Shown: positions 1-9,942 of the stretch, in pieces
How the letters are laid out: the number at the start of each line of letters is the position of its first letter
Position numbering within the stretch: position 1 is the stretch's first letter
Assembly (NCBI RefSeq): GCF_921293875.1
Contig: NZ_CAKLDI010000001.1
Coordinates: forward strand, 774,475-838,474
From: Vibrio stylophorae
GTDB taxonomy: Bacteria > Pseudomonadota > Gammaproteobacteria > Enterobacterales > Vibrionaceae
Direction: 5' to 3'
Length of the DNA stretch: 64,000 bases
Notes under the pieces: model-generated
Seen by the model: only the letters and a program-made list of their open reading frames with translations
Told to the model about the DNA's origin: nothing
The model's database searches: none
Made by a program: the position numbers and the translations under genes

Positions 1-455
1 GTAATGGCGATGCCTTCTAGTTTTTGCAGATCTTTAAGTCGGCGTGGACGCTTTTGACCTTTGCGATAGACCAGCTGTTGGTTGGTAAAGTAGTAAGCAG
101 GACCGGCGCGGAATTTTTCCATGCGCGATGGGGTGGCCGTTAAACCCGCAGCAATCAGGTCATAGTGACCGTGCTCAAGGGCTTGAAACAGGTCGGTGAG
201 GTTGTACTCCTCCTTCATTTCAAGGCGGACACCTAATTTATCAGCAAAGCGTTTGGCAAGTTCGTAATCAAGGCCTGTTGGTGCATCGACCCCAATATAG
301 TAGGAGAGCTGGTTGTTGAGCGTACCGACGCGCAAAACACCGCGCGCTTTAATCGCTTCAAGCTCTGTTTGTTGGCTGGGCGCTGGCTCACAGCCCAGTA
401 AAAATAGGGCGCTAAGCATCACGATTAACCAGCGAATGGAGGCTAATTGCTTCAA
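1..455 (-). CDS. mltF: Membrane-bound lytic murein transglycosylase F, N-terminal part (cut by window edge)
   Basis: MltF cleaves peptidoglycan glycan strands at the outer membrane; the family has an N-terminal SBP_bac_3-like domain and a C-terminal SLT catalytic domain. Only the first 151 residues or so are present, so the catalytic domain lies outside. Read on the minus strand, the start is most likely the TTG at 455, giving a hydrophobic leader that ends in a lipobox-like LFLLGC, so a lipoprotein is possible. The following segment (ARGVLRVGTLNN, GLDYELAKRFADKLGV, ADLIAAGL-like LIAAGLTA) matches the substrate-binding-like domain. An ATG at 419 is in frame but would cut the leader. mltF lies divergent from purL in many gammaproteobacteria, which supports the call. 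Confidence 0.87.
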   Translation of the reverse strand, partial: MKQLASIRWLIVMLSALFLLGCEPAPSQQTELEAIKARGVLRVGTLNNQLSYYIGVDAPTGLDYELAKRFADKLGVRLEMKEEYNLTDLFQALEHGHYDLIAAGLTATPSRMEKFRAGPAYYFTNQQLVYRKGQKRPRRLKDLQKLEGIAI

Positions 456-598
456 ATGGTTTCGTTCTCGTTATTTATTTGTCGAGCTAGTTATACCAAA
501 GAGCGGGCAAGCGGCAAAGTAAAGAGACCCCTGAGCGCGATTTAGCTCATGAATTCATCACTGCTCACTTTGCTTCACACAAGGGTTGAAAAAAAATC

Positions 599-614
599 AC
601 GCAAACGGTTGCGC
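599..614. promoter_or_regulatory. PurR operator upstream of purL
   Basis: The 16-bp near-palindrome ACGCAAACGGTTGCGC closely matches the PurR consensus ACGCAAACGTTTGCGT (14 of 16). It lies about 165 bp before purL and about 30 bp upstream of a good -10 box, a position where bound PurR would block RNA polymerase. purL is a known PurR target in enterobacteria; its control here is inferred. Confidence 0.87.
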
Positions 615-620
615 TTTGTG

Positions 621-649
621 TTACCTCACACATCGAATTGCTCTATAAT
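621..649 (+). promoter_or_regulatory. Probable sigma70 promoter of purL
   Basis: A perfect -10 box TATAAT sits at 644-649. At 17 bp spacing the -35 position (621-626, TTACCT) is a weak match. The PurR box lies immediately upstream. The resulting leader would be about 125 nt. Confidence 0.55.
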
Positions 650-780
650 ACGCGCGCAAATGACCAAGGTGGCATCGGTATAAATTGGATTTAACCGATA
701 AATGACTGAATTTTCCTCATATTATTCTTGAGTTTATTCCAATATCACCTTCACACATTGCAGCAAAGAGACCTGAGCAC

Positions 781-3700
781 ATGAGAATTTTGCGTGGTTC
801 CCCCGCTTTATCTGAGTTTCGTGTTAATAAACTATTGGCCCAGTGCCGCGAGCAGGATTTGCCGGTTACTGAGATTTACGCCGAGTTTATGCACTTTGCG
901 GATTTGACCGCACAATTAGATGGACCTGAACTAGATAAGCTGGCAAAGCTGCTGACCTATGGTCCGACAATTGAAGAGCATGAGCCACAAGGCCTATTGC
1001 TATTGGTGACCCCACGTCCGGGCACCATTTCCCCTTGGTCATCTAAGGCCACTGATATCGCTCGCAACTGTGGCTTGAGCCAAGTGAAGCGTCTTGAGCG
1101 CGGTTGCGCCTACTATATCTCTTCTTCTGTTGCGCTTTCTGATGCGCAAATCGCTAGCATTCAAGCGATGCTTCACGACCGTATGATGGAAGTGGTGTTC
1201 ACCGACCTTGAGCAAGCCAGTGCGCTATTCCACGTCGCAGAGCCTGCGCCATTAACCCCAGTTGATATTTTGGCTGGCGGTCGTGAGGCGCTGGAAGCGG
1301 CAAACATCAGCCTTGGTTTGGCCTTGGCAGAAGATGAGATTGATTACTTGGTGGAAAGCTTTATTAAGCTTGGCCGTAATCCAAATGATATTGAACTGAT
1401 GATGTTTGCGCAGGCGAACTCTGAGCACTGTCGTCATAAAATCTTTAACGCTGATTGGACTATCGATGGCGAGCTTCAGCCAAAATCGCTGTTCAAGATG
1501 ATCAAAAACACCTACGAGCACACCCCTGACTATGTGTTGTCTGCCTATAAAGATAACGCTGCCGTGATGGAAGGCTCTCCGGTAGGGCGTTTCTTTGCTG
1601 ATGCGGATAGTCGTCAATATACCTATCACCATGAAGATGCCCACATTCTGATGAAGGTGGAAACCCACAACCACCCAACCGCGATTTCACCATGGCCGGG
1701 CGCATCAACAGGCTCTGGCGGTGAAATCCGCGACGAAGGCGCGACCGGTATTGGCGGTAAGCCAAAGGCGGGTCTGGTTGGTTTTACGGTATCAAACCTA
1801 CGTATTCCGGGTTTTGAGCAGCCATGGGAAACTGATTTTGGTAAGCCAGGCCGCATCGTTAATGCGCTGGATATCATGATTGAAGGCCCGCTAGGTGGCG
1901 CAGCTTTTAACAACGAATTTGGTCGTCCGAACCTGCTTGGTTACTTCCGTACCTATGAAGAGAAAGTGACGTCACACGCCGGTGAAGAGATCCGTGGTTA
2001 TCACAAGCCAATCATGATTGCTGGCGGTATGGGTAACATTCGCGCAGAACACGTGCAGAAAAAAGAGATCCCTGTGGGCGCAAATCTTATTGTGCTTGGC
2101 GGCCCTGCGATGAATATCGGTCTTGGCGGCGGCGCAGCCTCTTCCATGGCTTCTGGCCAATCAGCTGAGGATTTGGATTTTGCTTCAGTGCAACGTGAAA
2201 ACCCAGAGATGGAGCGTCGTTGCCAAGAGGTGATCGACCGCTGCTGGCAGCTGGGTGAGCAAAACCCAATCGCCTTTATTCACGATGTGGGTGCAGGCGG
2301 TATTTCTAACGCATTGCCTGAGCTTGTGGATGACGGCGAGCGCGGTGGTATCTTCCAATTGCGTAATGTACCCAATGATGAACCGGGCATGAGTCCACTT
2401 GAGATTTGGTGTAACGAGTCACAAGAGCGCTATGTGTTGGCGGTTGCGCAAGAGCATATGGATGCCTTTGATGCGATTTGTAAGCGCGAGCGTGCGCCTT
2501 ATGCTGTGGTTGGTGTGGCAACGGAAGAGCGTCACCTTAAGCTTGAAGATAGCCATTTTGATAACACACCAATCGATATGCCAATGGACATTTTGCTTGG
2601 CAAGCCACCAAAAATGCACCGTGAAGCGACCACGCTGAAGGTCAATAGCCCAGCATTGGCATGTGAGGGTATCGCGCTTAATGATGCCATTGACCGCGTG
2701 CTTCGTTTGCCAACCGTGGCTGAGAAAACCTTCCTCATCACCATTGGTGACCGCTCTGTGACCGGTTTGGTCGCGCGCGATCAAATGGTCGGTCCATGGC
2801 AGGTGCCTGTGGCTAACTGCGCGGTCACTGCCGCAAGTTATGACTCTTACCATGGTGAAGCCATGTCCATGGGCGAGCGTACACCTGTGGCGCTGCTTGA
2901 TTTTGGCGCGTCTGCGCGTTTGGCGGTGGCTGAGTCCTTGACCAATATCGCCGGTACAGACATTGGCGATCTGAAACGCATTAAGCTTTCAGCAAACTGG
3001 ATGTCACCAGCGGGTCACCCAGGTGAAGATGCAGGTTTGTACGAAGCGGTGAAAGCGGTTGGTGAAGAGCTGTGTCCAGCTTTGGGTCTGACCATTCCTG
3101 TGGGTAAAGACTCGATGTCGATGAAGACCAAGTGGCATGAAAATGGTGAAGATAAAGAGGTGACCTCACCGCTTTCTTTGATCATCACTGCCTTTGGCCG
3201 CGTTGAAGATGTGCGTAAGACAGTAACGCCGCAGTTGCGTACCGATTTGGGTGACACATCACTGTTGTTGGTGGATTTGGGTCAAGGTCAAAACCGTATG
3301 GGTGCGACAGCATTGGCACAGGTTTACAAGCAGTTGGGTGATAAGCCTGCGGATGTGGATAGCCCTGAGCTACTCAAAGGCTTCTTTAACGCCATGCAAA
3401 CCTTGGTGCGTGATGACAAGCTAGTGGCTTATCACGATAAAGGTGATGGCGGTTTGTTGGTCACCCTTGCAGAGATGGCTTTTGCTGGTCACTGCGGCGT
3501 GCACGCGGATATTGCGGCACTTGGCCATGACACCTTAGCAGCGCTCTTTAACGAAGAGCTTGGCGCTGTGATTCAGGTGAAAAATGCCGAGCTTGATGCG
3601 GTGCAAGCGGTGCTTGCGGCCCATGGCTTGCGTGATTGTTCACATCTGATTGGTTCAGTTGAAGCCTCTGATCGCTTTGTGATTGCCGCGGGCGACACGG

Positions 3701-4674
3701 TACTGGTTGATCGTTCACGCACCGAGCTTCGCACCATTTGGGCGGAAACCACCCATAAGATGCAAGCGCTTCGTGACAATCCAGCTTGCGCAGATCAAGA
3801 GTTTGCAGCCAAGCAGCAAGACCAAGATCCGGGTCTGAATGTTAGCCTCAGCTTTGATATTCATGAAGATGTGGCGGCGCCATTTATCAATACCGGCGTT
3901 AAGCCAAAGATGGCGATTTTGCGTGAGCAAGGCGTGAACTCGCATGTTGAGATGGCCGCTGCGTTTGATCGCGCAGGCTTTGAAGCCATCGATGTGCATA
4001 TGAGTGATATTTTGAGTGGCCGCGTGCAACTTGACCCATTCCAAGGTCTGGTGGCTTGTGGTGGCTTCTCTTACGGCGACGTATTGGGCGCGGGTGAAGG
4101 TTGGGCGAAGTCGATTCTGTTCAACAACGATGCGCGTGCGCAGTTTGAAAACTTCTTTAACCGTGACAACACCATTGCATTGGGTGTGTGTAACGGCTGT
4201 CAGATGCTTTCAAACCTCAGAGATTTGATCCCTGGTGCTGATTTGTGGCCACGCTTTGTACGCAACGAATCGGAGCGTTTTGAAGCGCGCTTTAGTTTGG
4301 TTGAAGTTCAATCATCAAACTCAGTATTCTTGGGTTCGATGGCGGGCTCACGTATGCCGATTGCGGTTTCTCACGGTGAAGGCCGTGTGGAAGTTCGCGA
4401 TGCGGCGCACCTAGCGGCACTTGAAAACTCAGGTACTGTGGCGCTGCGCTTTGTCGATAACTTCGGCCAACCAACGCAGCAATATCCAAACAACCCGAAC
4501 GGCTCGCCAAATGCGATCACAGGTTTAACCACCACAGATGGCCGCGTGACTATTATGATGCCGCACCCTGAGCGTGTATTCCGCACAGTGGCGAACTCTT
4601 GGCATCCGGATAACTGGGGTGAAAATGGCGCTTGGATGCGTATGTTCCAAAGTGCGCGCAAACACCTTGGTTAA
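781..4674 (+). CDS. purL: Phosphoribosylformylglycinamidine synthase
   Basis: PurL converts FGAR plus glutamine and ATP to FGAM, step four of de novo purine synthesis, in the cytoplasm. The protein has 1297 residues, the usual length of the large single-chain gammaproteobacterial form. It has the N-terminal domain, two AIRS-like ATP-binding halves (for example [14 protein letters not shown] near residue 315 and [13 protein letters not shown] near 780), and a C-terminal class I glutamine amidotransferase with the nucleophile in GVCNGCQ (Cys1137) and the PHPERVF segment. The ATG at 781 follows a purine-rich AAAGAGAC. It stands alone, divergent from mltF, behind a PurR box. No anomalies were seen. 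Confidence 0.98.
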   Translation: MRILRGSPALSEFRVNKLLAQCREQDLPVTEIYAEFMHFADLTAQLDGPELDKLAKLLTYGPTIEEHEPQGLLLLVTPRPGTISPWSSKATDIARNCGLSQVKRLERGCAYYISSSVALSDAQIASIQAMLHDRMMEVVFTDLEQASALFHVAEPAPLTPVDILAGGREALEAANISLGLALAEDEIDYLVESFIKLGRNPNDIELMMFAQANSEHCRHKIFNADWTIDGELQPKSLFKMIKNTYEHTPDYVLSAYKDNAAVMEGSPVGRFFADADSRQYTYHHEDAHILMKVETHNHPTAISPWPGASTGSGGEIRDEGATGIGGKPKAGLVGFTVSNLRIPGFEQPWETDFGKPGRIVNALDIMIEGPLGGAAFNNEFGRPNLLGYFRTYEEKVTSHAGEEIRGYHKPIMIAGGMGNIRAEHVQKKEIPVGANLIVLGGPAMNIGLGGGAASSMASGQSAEDLDFASVQRENPEMERRCQEVIDRCWQLGEQNPIAFIHDVGAGGISNALPELVDDGERGGIFQLRNVPNDEPGMSPLEIWCNESQERYVLAVAQEHMDAFDAICKRERAPYAVVGVATEERHLKLEDSHFDNTPIDMPMDILLGKPPKMHREATTLKVNSPALACEGIALNDAIDRVLRLPTVAEKTFLITIGDRSVTGLVARDQMVGPWQVPVANCAVTAASYDSYHGEAMSMGERTPVALLDFGASARLAVAESLTNIAGTDIGDLKRIKLSANWMSPAGHPGEDAGLYEAVKAVGEELCPALGLTIPVGKDSMSMKTKWHENGEDKEVTSPLSLIITAFGRVEDVRKTVTPQLRTDLGDTSLLLVDLGQGQNRMGATALAQVYKQLGDKPADVDSPELLKGFFNAMQTLVRDDKLVAYHDKGDGGLLVTLAEMAFAGHCGVHADIAALGHDTLAALFNEELGAVIQVKNAELDAVQAVLAAHGLRDCSHLIGSVEASDRFVIAAGDTVLVDRSRTELRTIWAETTHKMQALRDNPACADQEFAAKQQDQDPGLNVSLSFDIHEDVAAPFINTGVKPKMAILREQGVNSHVEMAAAFDRAGFEAIDVHMSDILSGRVQLDPFQGLVACGGFSYGDVLGAGEGWAKSILFNNDARAQFENFFNRDNTIALGVCNGCQMLSNLRDLIPGADLWPRFVRNESERFEARFSLVEVQSSNSVFLGSMAGSRMPIAVSHGEGRVEVRDAAHLAALENSGTVALRFVDNFGQPTQQYPNNPNGSPNAITGLTTTDGRVTIMMPHPERVFRTVANSWHPDNWGENGAWMRMFQSARKHLG

Positions 4675-4685
4675 GCCATCGGCGT

Positions 4686-4722
4686 GGTTAAAACCAGATG
4701 CCTTGGTTAAAACCAGAGCCTT
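4686..4722 (+). repeat. Two-copy tandem repeat after purL
   Basis: An 18-19 bp unit, GGTTAAAACCAGA(T)GCCTT, occurs at 4686-4704 and again at 4705-4722. The last ten bases of purL (CCTTGGTTAA, 4665-4674) resemble the unit junction, and a further partial copy follows. It looks like local slippage duplication of the gene end. No function is evident. Confidence 0.6.
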
Positions 4723-4794
4723 GGTTCACACTGGTGTTTTAGTTTAATTTGAGCGCCTTTGTTTAGCCTTCAGCGATAACATAGCGTTATGAAA

Positions 4795-4822
4795 AAGCGG
4801 GTGAATCACCCGCTTTTTTTTA
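4795..4822 (+). terminator. Rho-independent terminator of purL
   Basis: An inverted repeat (AAGCGGGTG / CACCCGCTT) with a four- to five-base loop is followed by a run of eight T. It is 120 bp past the purL stop and also faces the end of the nap operon from the other side. Confidence 0.85.
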
Positions 4823-4884
4823 TGGCATTTTTTATGCGTTTTGATTTGCGTATTTTTCGTTGGTTCAGTCTTGCTGGCGCTGCG

Positions 4885-5043
4885 TTAATGTTTATCCGAT
4901 GGCGCTGAAGGGGCGTCTTTGTCTACGGTGAGAGAGAGGATCCAAAGACAAATGAGCGCCACGGCCGCAAATCCACCCAAAATAATGGCCGGAATGGCGC
5001 TATAGCCCAAAATGTGCCAAATCACAGATTCAAGTGTGCTCAT
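4885..5043 (-). CDS. Tiny single-span membrane protein of the nap operon (TIGR02808-like)
   Basis: This 52-residue protein starts MSTLESVIWHILGYSAI and consists of one hydrophobic segment (about residues 12-38) with a short polar C-terminal tail ending in SDKH. A very strong ribosome site, AAGGAGG, sits seven bases before the ATG, and the gene begins only 11 bp after the napC stop, so it is the last gene of the nap operon. Its size, single span and location fit the TIGR02808 family, described as very short proteins found next to periplasmic nitrate reductase genes in Vibrio and Photobacterium. That family assignment is from memory of its description, not a search. Its function is unknown; an accessory role to NapC or the quinol-oxidising step is a guess. 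Confidence 0.8.
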   Translation of the reverse strand: MSTLESVIWHILGYSAIPAIILGGFAAVALICLWILSLTVDKDAPSAPSDKH

Positions 5044-5054
5044 TTCAAACCTCC

Positions 5055-5630
5055 TTACCAACCTTCAACATCGCGCATATCGGGAAGTTGATGCGCGATC
5101 CCTTTATGACAATCAACACAGGTTTTTTCACCAGAAAATAGGGCGGATGAATGCTGCTGTACACTGCGTGGGCTTTGCTCAGAAAAATCCATATATTCAA
5201 ATTGGTGACAGTTACGACACTCCAATGAGTCATTTTTCTTGAGTCGCGCCCATTCGCGCTCAGCAAGATGCCCACGGCGGGCTTGGAATTTTTCCTCGGT
5301 ATTGATGGAACCCATCATAAAGAAAAAGACTTCACGTGATGCCTGTACCTTACGCACGATCTTGTCGGTCCAATCATGGGGAACATGACAATCAGAGCAG
5401 ATGGCTCGCACACCTGAGCGATTAGAAAAGTGAATGGTTTCTTGAATTTCTGCCACGATAGGAGCATGACAGCTGGCGCAAAACTCTTCAGTATTGGTCG
5501 CTTCCATCACGGTATTAAATGCGCCCCAAAACAACAAGCCACCGATAAAGCCCATAAATAGCAAGATACCGACGCCCGCCTTACTAGGGCGTTTAAATCG
5601 TTGCCAGATTTTGCCAATGAATTTGAACAT
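5055..5630 (-). CDS. napC: Tetraheme cytochrome c NapC, quinol dehydrogenase
   Basis: NapC takes electrons from membrane quinol and passes them to periplasmic NapB/NapA. The 191-residue protein has an N-terminal membrane anchor (about residues 18-38) and four CxxCH heme-attachment motifs (CASCH, CSDCH, CRNCH, CVDCH), the pattern of the NapC/NirT family. The start at 5630 is backed by an AGGAGG. It lies 23 bp after napB and 11 bp before the tiny membrane protein. Heme attachment requires Ccm machinery not in this window. Confidence 0.97.
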   Translation of the reverse strand: MFKFIGKIWQRFKRPSKAGVGILLFMGFIGGLLFWGAFNTVMEATNTEEFCASCHAPIVAEIQETIHFSNRSGVRAICSDCHVPHDWTDKIVRKVQASREVFFFMMGSINTEEKFQARRGHLAEREWARLKKNDSLECRNCHQFEYMDFSEQSPRSVQQHSSALFSGEKTCVDCHKGIAHQLPDMRDVEGW

Positions 5631-5653
5631 TGAACCTCCTGATTGAAAACCGA

Positions 5654-6136
5654 TTAATCACGAAGGGATTCCACCCGTTCAAATTGATTTTTGACGGGGG
5701 GCTGCGCATCGGCCTGCGGCACATGACATTGCAAGCAGAAGTAGCGGCGAGGTGATACATCAGCCAGCACGGCATCATCCCGATTGACGAAATGAGTGAC
5801 ACTGACTTTGGTGGCATTCATTTCCTGCGCATTTTTCCAGCTGTGACAGGACAAACATTTATTGGCATTGAGCGACACTTCATAGTGGCGAATGCTGTGT
5901 GGAATAAGCGGCGGTTGATAGACATAGTCTGCCTCGAGCAGCTGATCGCGCGGGTATTTTTTCAGCTCGCTGGCCGCTTGGGTTTGTCCGATGGGGGTGG
6001 TGCCTCGCAACGAGGAGAGTGTCCCCGTGTCTTGTGCCGCCACATCGCCTTGAGATTCAAATGCAGCCCATACGGTGCTGGTGAATCCCACAATGGTTGT
6101 GATTAAGAGCAAGGTCACTCGTGAACAATGCATCAT
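5654..6136 (-). CDS. napB: Diheme cytochrome c NapB, nitrate reductase electron-transfer subunit
   Basis: NapB is the small periplasmic subunit that delivers electrons to NapA. The 160-residue precursor has a signal peptide ending near residue 25 (TVWAA) and two heme motifs (CLSCH, CLQCH), as expected for NapB. Downstream of the first motif the conserved surroundings (VSLNANKCLSCH, VSPRRYFCLQCH) match the family. It starts with two consecutive Met codons; a GGAG lies upstream. It is 34 bp after napA, in the same operon. Confidence 0.97.
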   Translation of the reverse strand: MMHCSRVTLLLITTIVGFTSTVWAAFESQGDVAAQDTGTLSSLRGTTPIGQTQAASELKKYPRDQLLEADYVYQPPLIPHSIRHYEVSLNANKCLSCHSWKNAQEMNATKVSVTHFVNRDDAVLADVSPRRYFCLQCHVPQADAQPPVKNQFERVESLRD

Positions 6137-6170
6137 CAGGTTTACTCCGTTGAATGAGGATTCGCGAGAC

Positions 6171-8717
6171 TCAGCGTTTGGTTAATGCATCGCTACTTTG
6201 CGCATCATCTTGGGTTGTTGATTGGCTCGCGGCATACTTGCGAACACGCACTGGGCACTTCTTAAAGTCCGTCTGTTTTGAGAGCGGATCCGTGGCATCT
6301 AAGATCAATTTATTGACCAGTGTGTTGGCATCGAAAAAGGGCACGAACACCAGACCTTGCGGTGGTCGGTTTCGCCCTCGTGTTTCTACACGAAGGCGAA
6401 TTTCACCCCGCGCATTGTCGATCAGCACTTCATCGCCGCGGCGTAATCCCCGCGCTTTTGCATCCTCTGGATGCAAATAGCAAAGCGCATCGGGAACCGC
6501 TTTATAAAGCTCAGGAACGCGCCGTGTCATGGTGCCGGTATGCCAGTGCTCAAGAACGCGGCCGGTACATAGCCACAAGTCATATTGCTCATTTGGCACT
6601 TCTGGTGGCGCTTCATAGGGCGCTGAGATGATCCATGCTTTGCCATCAGCCTTACCGTAGAACTGCCAGTCTTGCCCCGCTTTCACATAGGGATCGCTGC
6701 CACCTTTAAAACGCCAACGCGTTTCTTGGCCATCTACCACGGGCCAGCGTAATCCACGCTCTTGGTGATAGCGCTCATAGGGCGCGAGGTCATGACCATG
6801 ACCGCGGCCAAATTGGGCATACTCTTCAAACAATCCCTTTTGCACATAAAAGCCAAAATGCTGAGATTCATCGTTTAACTTAGGGGCTTGTTCTAGTGGA
6901 AACTGATTAACGACGCCATTTTCATAGAGCACCTGATATAAAGTTTTGCCGCGCAGTTCTGGGCGCTGCGCAATGAGGGATTCAGGCCATACCTCTTCAA
7001 TGGCAAAGCGTTTGCTAAATTCCATGAGCTGCCACAAGTCAGATTTGGCTTGGCCCACGGTTTGTACTTGCTGATACCAAGATTGTGTTCGACGCTCTGC
7101 ATTGCCATAGGCGCCTTCTTTTTCAATCCACATCGCGGTGGGCAAAATGAGATCGGCGGCTTGCGCTGTGGCTGTTGGATAGGGGTCAGAAACCACAATA
7201 AAATTATTGGGATTGCGATAACCCGGAAGGCGCTCTTGATTGAGGTTGGGGCCTGCTTGCATGTTGTTGTTGCATTGCACCCAATAGACATTCAATTTTT
7301 CATCATGCAGCATGCGATCTTGCAGCACGGCATGATAGCCCGGTGTTTCGGGAATGGTGCCCGCTGGCAGTTGCCATATTTTTTCCGCTTTGGCACGATG
7401 TTCTGGATTGGCGACCACCATATCGGCAGGCAAGCGATGCGAAAAAGTGCCCACTTCACGTGCGGTGCCGCAGGCTGAAGGTTGTCCGGTCAAAGAGAAG
7501 GGACTATTGCCTGGGGTGGCTATCTTCCCTGTCAGTAAGTGCAGGTTATAGACCAAGCTATTCATCCATACCCCGCGCGTGTGCTGATTCATTCCCATGG
7601 TCCACAGTGACATCACTTTGCTGTTGGGGTCAGCGTAGGGTTTAGCCAGCGCAATCAGCTGGCTTTCCGATAAACCCGTTAATGCGCTCACTTTCTCTGC
7701 GGTATAGGGCGCAACAGATGCTTTGTAAGCGGCAAAATCTATGGATGTGATGGTGCCATCATTGGGATGTTTGGCTTGGCGCTGAATGGGGTCGTCATCG
7801 CGCAGGCCATAGCCAATATCCGTCGTGGCTTGTTTAAAGTGGGTATGTTGATTCACAAAATCCCAGTTCACCGCATCCTGCTCGATGATGTAATTGGCTA
7901 TGAAATTGGCGATCGCCAAATCGGTTTGCGGCACAAAAATGTAGCCATGATCGGCAAGCTCAAAAGAGCGATGATGATAAGTGGATAACACATGCACGCG
8001 AACATGTTCGTGGCTTAATCTGCGGTCGGTAATGCGGGTCCAGAGTACAGGATGCATCTCCGCCATATTCGAACCCCACAACACAAAGGTGTCGGCGTGT
8101 TCAAAATCATCGTAACAGCCCATGGGTTCGTCGATACCAAAGCTGCGCATAAAGCCGCCTACGGAAGAGGCCATACAATGCCGTGCATTGGGATCAATAT
8201 TATTGGAGCGAAAGCCGGCTTTCATCAATTTGGATGCGGCATAGCCTTCCATAATTGTCCACTGGCCTGAGCCAAACATGCCGACACTGGTGGGGCCTTT
8301 ATCGGCGAGGGCTTGTTTCCATTTTTGTGCCATCAAATCAAAGGCGGCTTGCCAAGAAATAGGCTCAAAATCGCCATCCTTATGATACTCACCATGCTTC
8401 ATACGCAGTAAAGGCGTGGTGAGGCGATCTTCGCCGTACATGATTTTTGATAAAAAGTAGCCCTTAATACAGTTGAGTCCCTTATTCACAGGGGATTTAG
8501 GATCGCCTTGCGTTGCGACAACATGGCCATTTTGCACGCCAACGAGCACTGAGCAGCCAGTGCCACAGAATCGACAGGGCGCTTTATCCCAATTGATTTT
8601 GCTTTGTTCAGAGCTGGCAATCAGATTGGTTGCCGATGTGGGTAATGAGATGCCTGCAACTGTAGCGGCCGAAAGGGCGGCGTTTGCTTTAATAAAATTT
8701 CGGCGTGTGAGTTTCAT
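6171..8717 (-). CDS. napA: Periplasmic nitrate reductase catalytic subunit NapA
   Basis: NapA reduces nitrate to nitrite at a bis-MGD molybdenum centre in the periplasm. The 848-residue precursor begins with a twin-arginine signal (TRRNFIK) and then carries the [4Fe-4S] cluster motif CRFCGTGC...CIKG (about residues 48-87). The molybdenum ligand is expected to be the cysteine of ARHCMAS. The C-terminal molydopterin-binding domain ([21 protein letters not shown]) is intact. The start overlaps the napD stop in an ATGA. Compared with the usual roughly 830 residues, it has an extra polar tail of about 20 residues rich in Ser, Thr, Gln and Asp. Confidence 0.98.
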   Translation of the reverse strand: MKLTRRNFIKANAALSAATVAGISLPTSATNLIASSEQSKINWDKAPCRFCGTGCSVLVGVQNGHVVATQGDPKSPVNKGLNCIKGYFLSKIMYGEDRLTTPLLRMKHGEYHKDGDFEPISWQAAFDLMAQKWKQALADKGPTSVGMFGSGQWTIMEGYAASKLMKAGFRSNNIDPNARHCMASSVGGFMRSFGIDEPMGCYDDFEHADTFVLWGSNMAEMHPVLWTRITDRRLSHEHVRVHVLSTYHHRSFELADHGYIFVPQTDLAIANFIANYIIEQDAVNWDFVNQHTHFKQATTDIGYGLRDDDPIQRQAKHPNDGTITSIDFAAYKASVAPYTAEKVSALTGLSESQLIALAKPYADPNSKVMSLWTMGMNQHTRGVWMNSLVYNLHLLTGKIATPGNSPFSLTGQPSACGTAREVGTFSHRLPADMVVANPEHRAKAEKIWQLPAGTIPETPGYHAVLQDRMLHDEKLNVYWVQCNNNMQAGPNLNQERLPGYRNPNNFIVVSDPYPTATAQAADLILPTAMWIEKEGAYGNAERRTQSWYQQVQTVGQAKSDLWQLMEFSKRFAIEEVWPESLIAQRPELRGKTLYQVLYENGVVNQFPLEQAPKLNDESQHFGFYVQKGLFEEYAQFGRGHGHDLAPYERYHQERGLRWPVVDGQETRWRFKGGSDPYVKAGQDWQFYGKADGKAWIISAPYEAPPEVPNEQYDLWLCTGRVLEHWHTGTMTRRVPELYKAVPDALCYLHPEDAKARGLRRGDEVLIDNARGEIRLRVETRGRNRPPQGLVFVPFFDANTLVNKLILDATDPLSKQTDFKKCPVRVRKYAASQSTTQDDAQSSDALTKR

Positions 8718-9004
8718 AGGTCACCTACAGAGTGGGAAAGCAGTTGATCAAGGGAGTCATCGTTGGGCGTGATTTGGTGATAAACCAAAACGGCTTGGTG
8801 GACATGGGGCAGACTTTGAATGCGTTCAATCTCCTCGCAGAGTACGCCCGGTGTATCGGCTTCAAGCACGACCACTAATTTGCCATGCTCGTTTTCACCA
8901 AAGATTTGGCTATTGGGGCGCTTTAAAATCGCTTGTTTGGTTTGGGAAATCGCCTGATTGGCGCAATAAACCACCAAACTTGAGATATGTACTTCGGCGG
9001 TCAT
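8714..9004 (-). CDS. napD: NapD, chaperone for NapA maturation
   Basis: NapD binds the twin-arginine signal of NapA and holds back export until the molybdenum cofactor is in place. The 96-residue protein starts [12 protein letters not shown] at 9004 and shows the ferredoxin-like NapD pattern ([17 protein letters not shown]). An upstream in-frame start exists but would overlap napF by 135 bp; the chosen ATG overlaps the napF stop in an ATGA, and its own TGA overlaps the napA ATG. These two 4-bp overlaps imply translational coupling. Confidence 0.95.
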   Translation of the reverse strand: MTAEVHISSLVVYCANQAISQTKQAILKRPNSQIFGENEHGKLVVVLEADTPGVLCEEIERIQSLPHVHQAVLVYHQITPNDDSLDQLLSHSVGDL

Positions 9005-9597
9005 GGTGCTTCTCCTAAATTGAATGCGCGATCTTGGGGCGTTTCTATCTCTAAATGCTGAGTTGAATGCTTGGATGCATTGCTTTGATTTTGCGGGGGT
9101 GATGGCGGTTGGTGCATTTGAATGGCTGATACAGGACAAACGGACTGGCAGGCGCCGCAGCCCGTGCAGGCATCTAGGTCAAGAAGTGGCTGCGCTGTTT
9201 TGCCAAGGCTGGGGCGAAAACGAATGGCGATGGCTTCACAGCTATCAGCGCAGCTACGACATTCCACGTTGTGATAGGCAAGGCAGCTCGCATCAATGGC
9301 TACTTTTAGCTGCCAAGGTGGGTGTTGCTGTTCCTGAAAAAGAGGTTCGGGACAATGTGTCGCGCACTGATAACAAAAGGTGCATTCAGCTAGATTGAAA
9401 TCGACCGTTGGAAAGCCGCCATCTCCCCGTATGATCATTTGCGTTTCGCAGGCGCGAAGGCAGGCACCACATTGAGTGCAGCCATCAGTCAAGCTTTGCT
9501 CGCTGATAAGCCAAGGTAGCCAATGCTTTGGCTGTGAATTGAGTTTCAATAATCGTCGTTTTTGATGATCCACCATACTCGCGAATATTTCTGGCAC
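9001..9597 (-). CDS. napF: Ferredoxin-type protein NapF
   Basis: NapF is a cytoplasmic iron-sulfur protein that interacts with NapA before export. The 198-residue product contains 4Fe-4S cysteine clusters: CTQCGACLRAC with CTFCYQCATHC, CRSCADSC, and CTGCGACQSVCP. The C-terminal 40 residues are Pro/Gln/Ser rich and not conserved. The longest start is a GTG at 9597; an ATG at 9576 is an alternative, and neither has a strong ribosome site. As in many Vibrio nap clusters it is the first gene of the operon; napG, napH, napE and napK are absent. Confidence 0.95.
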   Translation of the reverse strand: MPEIFASMVDHQKRRLLKLNSQPKHWLPWLISEQSLTDGCTQCGACLRACETQMIIRGDGGFPTVDFNLAECTFCYQCATHCPEPLFQEQQHPPWQLKVAIDASCLAYHNVECRSCADSCEAIAIRFRPSLGKTAQPLLDLDACTGCGACQSVCPVSAIQMHQPPSPPQNQSNASKHSTQHLEIETPQDRAFNLGEAP

Positions 9598-9942
9598 ACA
9601 GTTAGAGAAAGTCTAGTGAATGCTGGCATGGGATTTGGTGAGGTGTTGAGAATGGCTCTCATCGACTTCGGCTGACTTGGTTAGTGAGTTGATTTGTCGA
9701 TGTAAAATGAGTTGGAAAAATTGTCCAATAACTGAGATTTCAAACAATGTATCAAATTGCATCTCTTGAGATGGGCTGTGCGCTGGATTCCTAAATTTGG
9801 ATCTGTGCTCTTGCGCCCATCGTCGCTTTTTGAAAAGCTGCGGCATAGCTGAAGTGGATTTATCTTCGAGTTTACCTTCGATTGATTATCAAGTTAGTTT
9901 CGAATTTATCTTGGGAAAAGTGACCTTGGAAAAGGATAGAAA
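9598..9942. other. Non-coding gap between napF and a divergent secreted-protein gene
   Basis: About 345 bp that must contain the promoters of the nap operon and of the gene at 9943. No good Fnr site (TTGAT-N4-ATCAA) or convincing paired NarP heptamers were recognised. A small open frame on the minus strand here (9613-9846) has no ribosome site and no protein-like features. Confidence 0.5.

Noticed and set aside
1252-3779. Many open frames opposite or out of frame within purL
   Set aside because: They are shadows of the strongly coding purL frame and lack start signals.
9613-9846. A 77-codon open frame upstream of napF on the minus strand
   Set aside because: No ribosome site, no domain features, and it lies where the nap promoter must be.
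9880-9892. TTGATTATCAA resembling an Fnr site near the nap operon
   Set aside because: The half-sites have no 4-bp spacer, so it does not fit TTGAT-N4-ATCAA.
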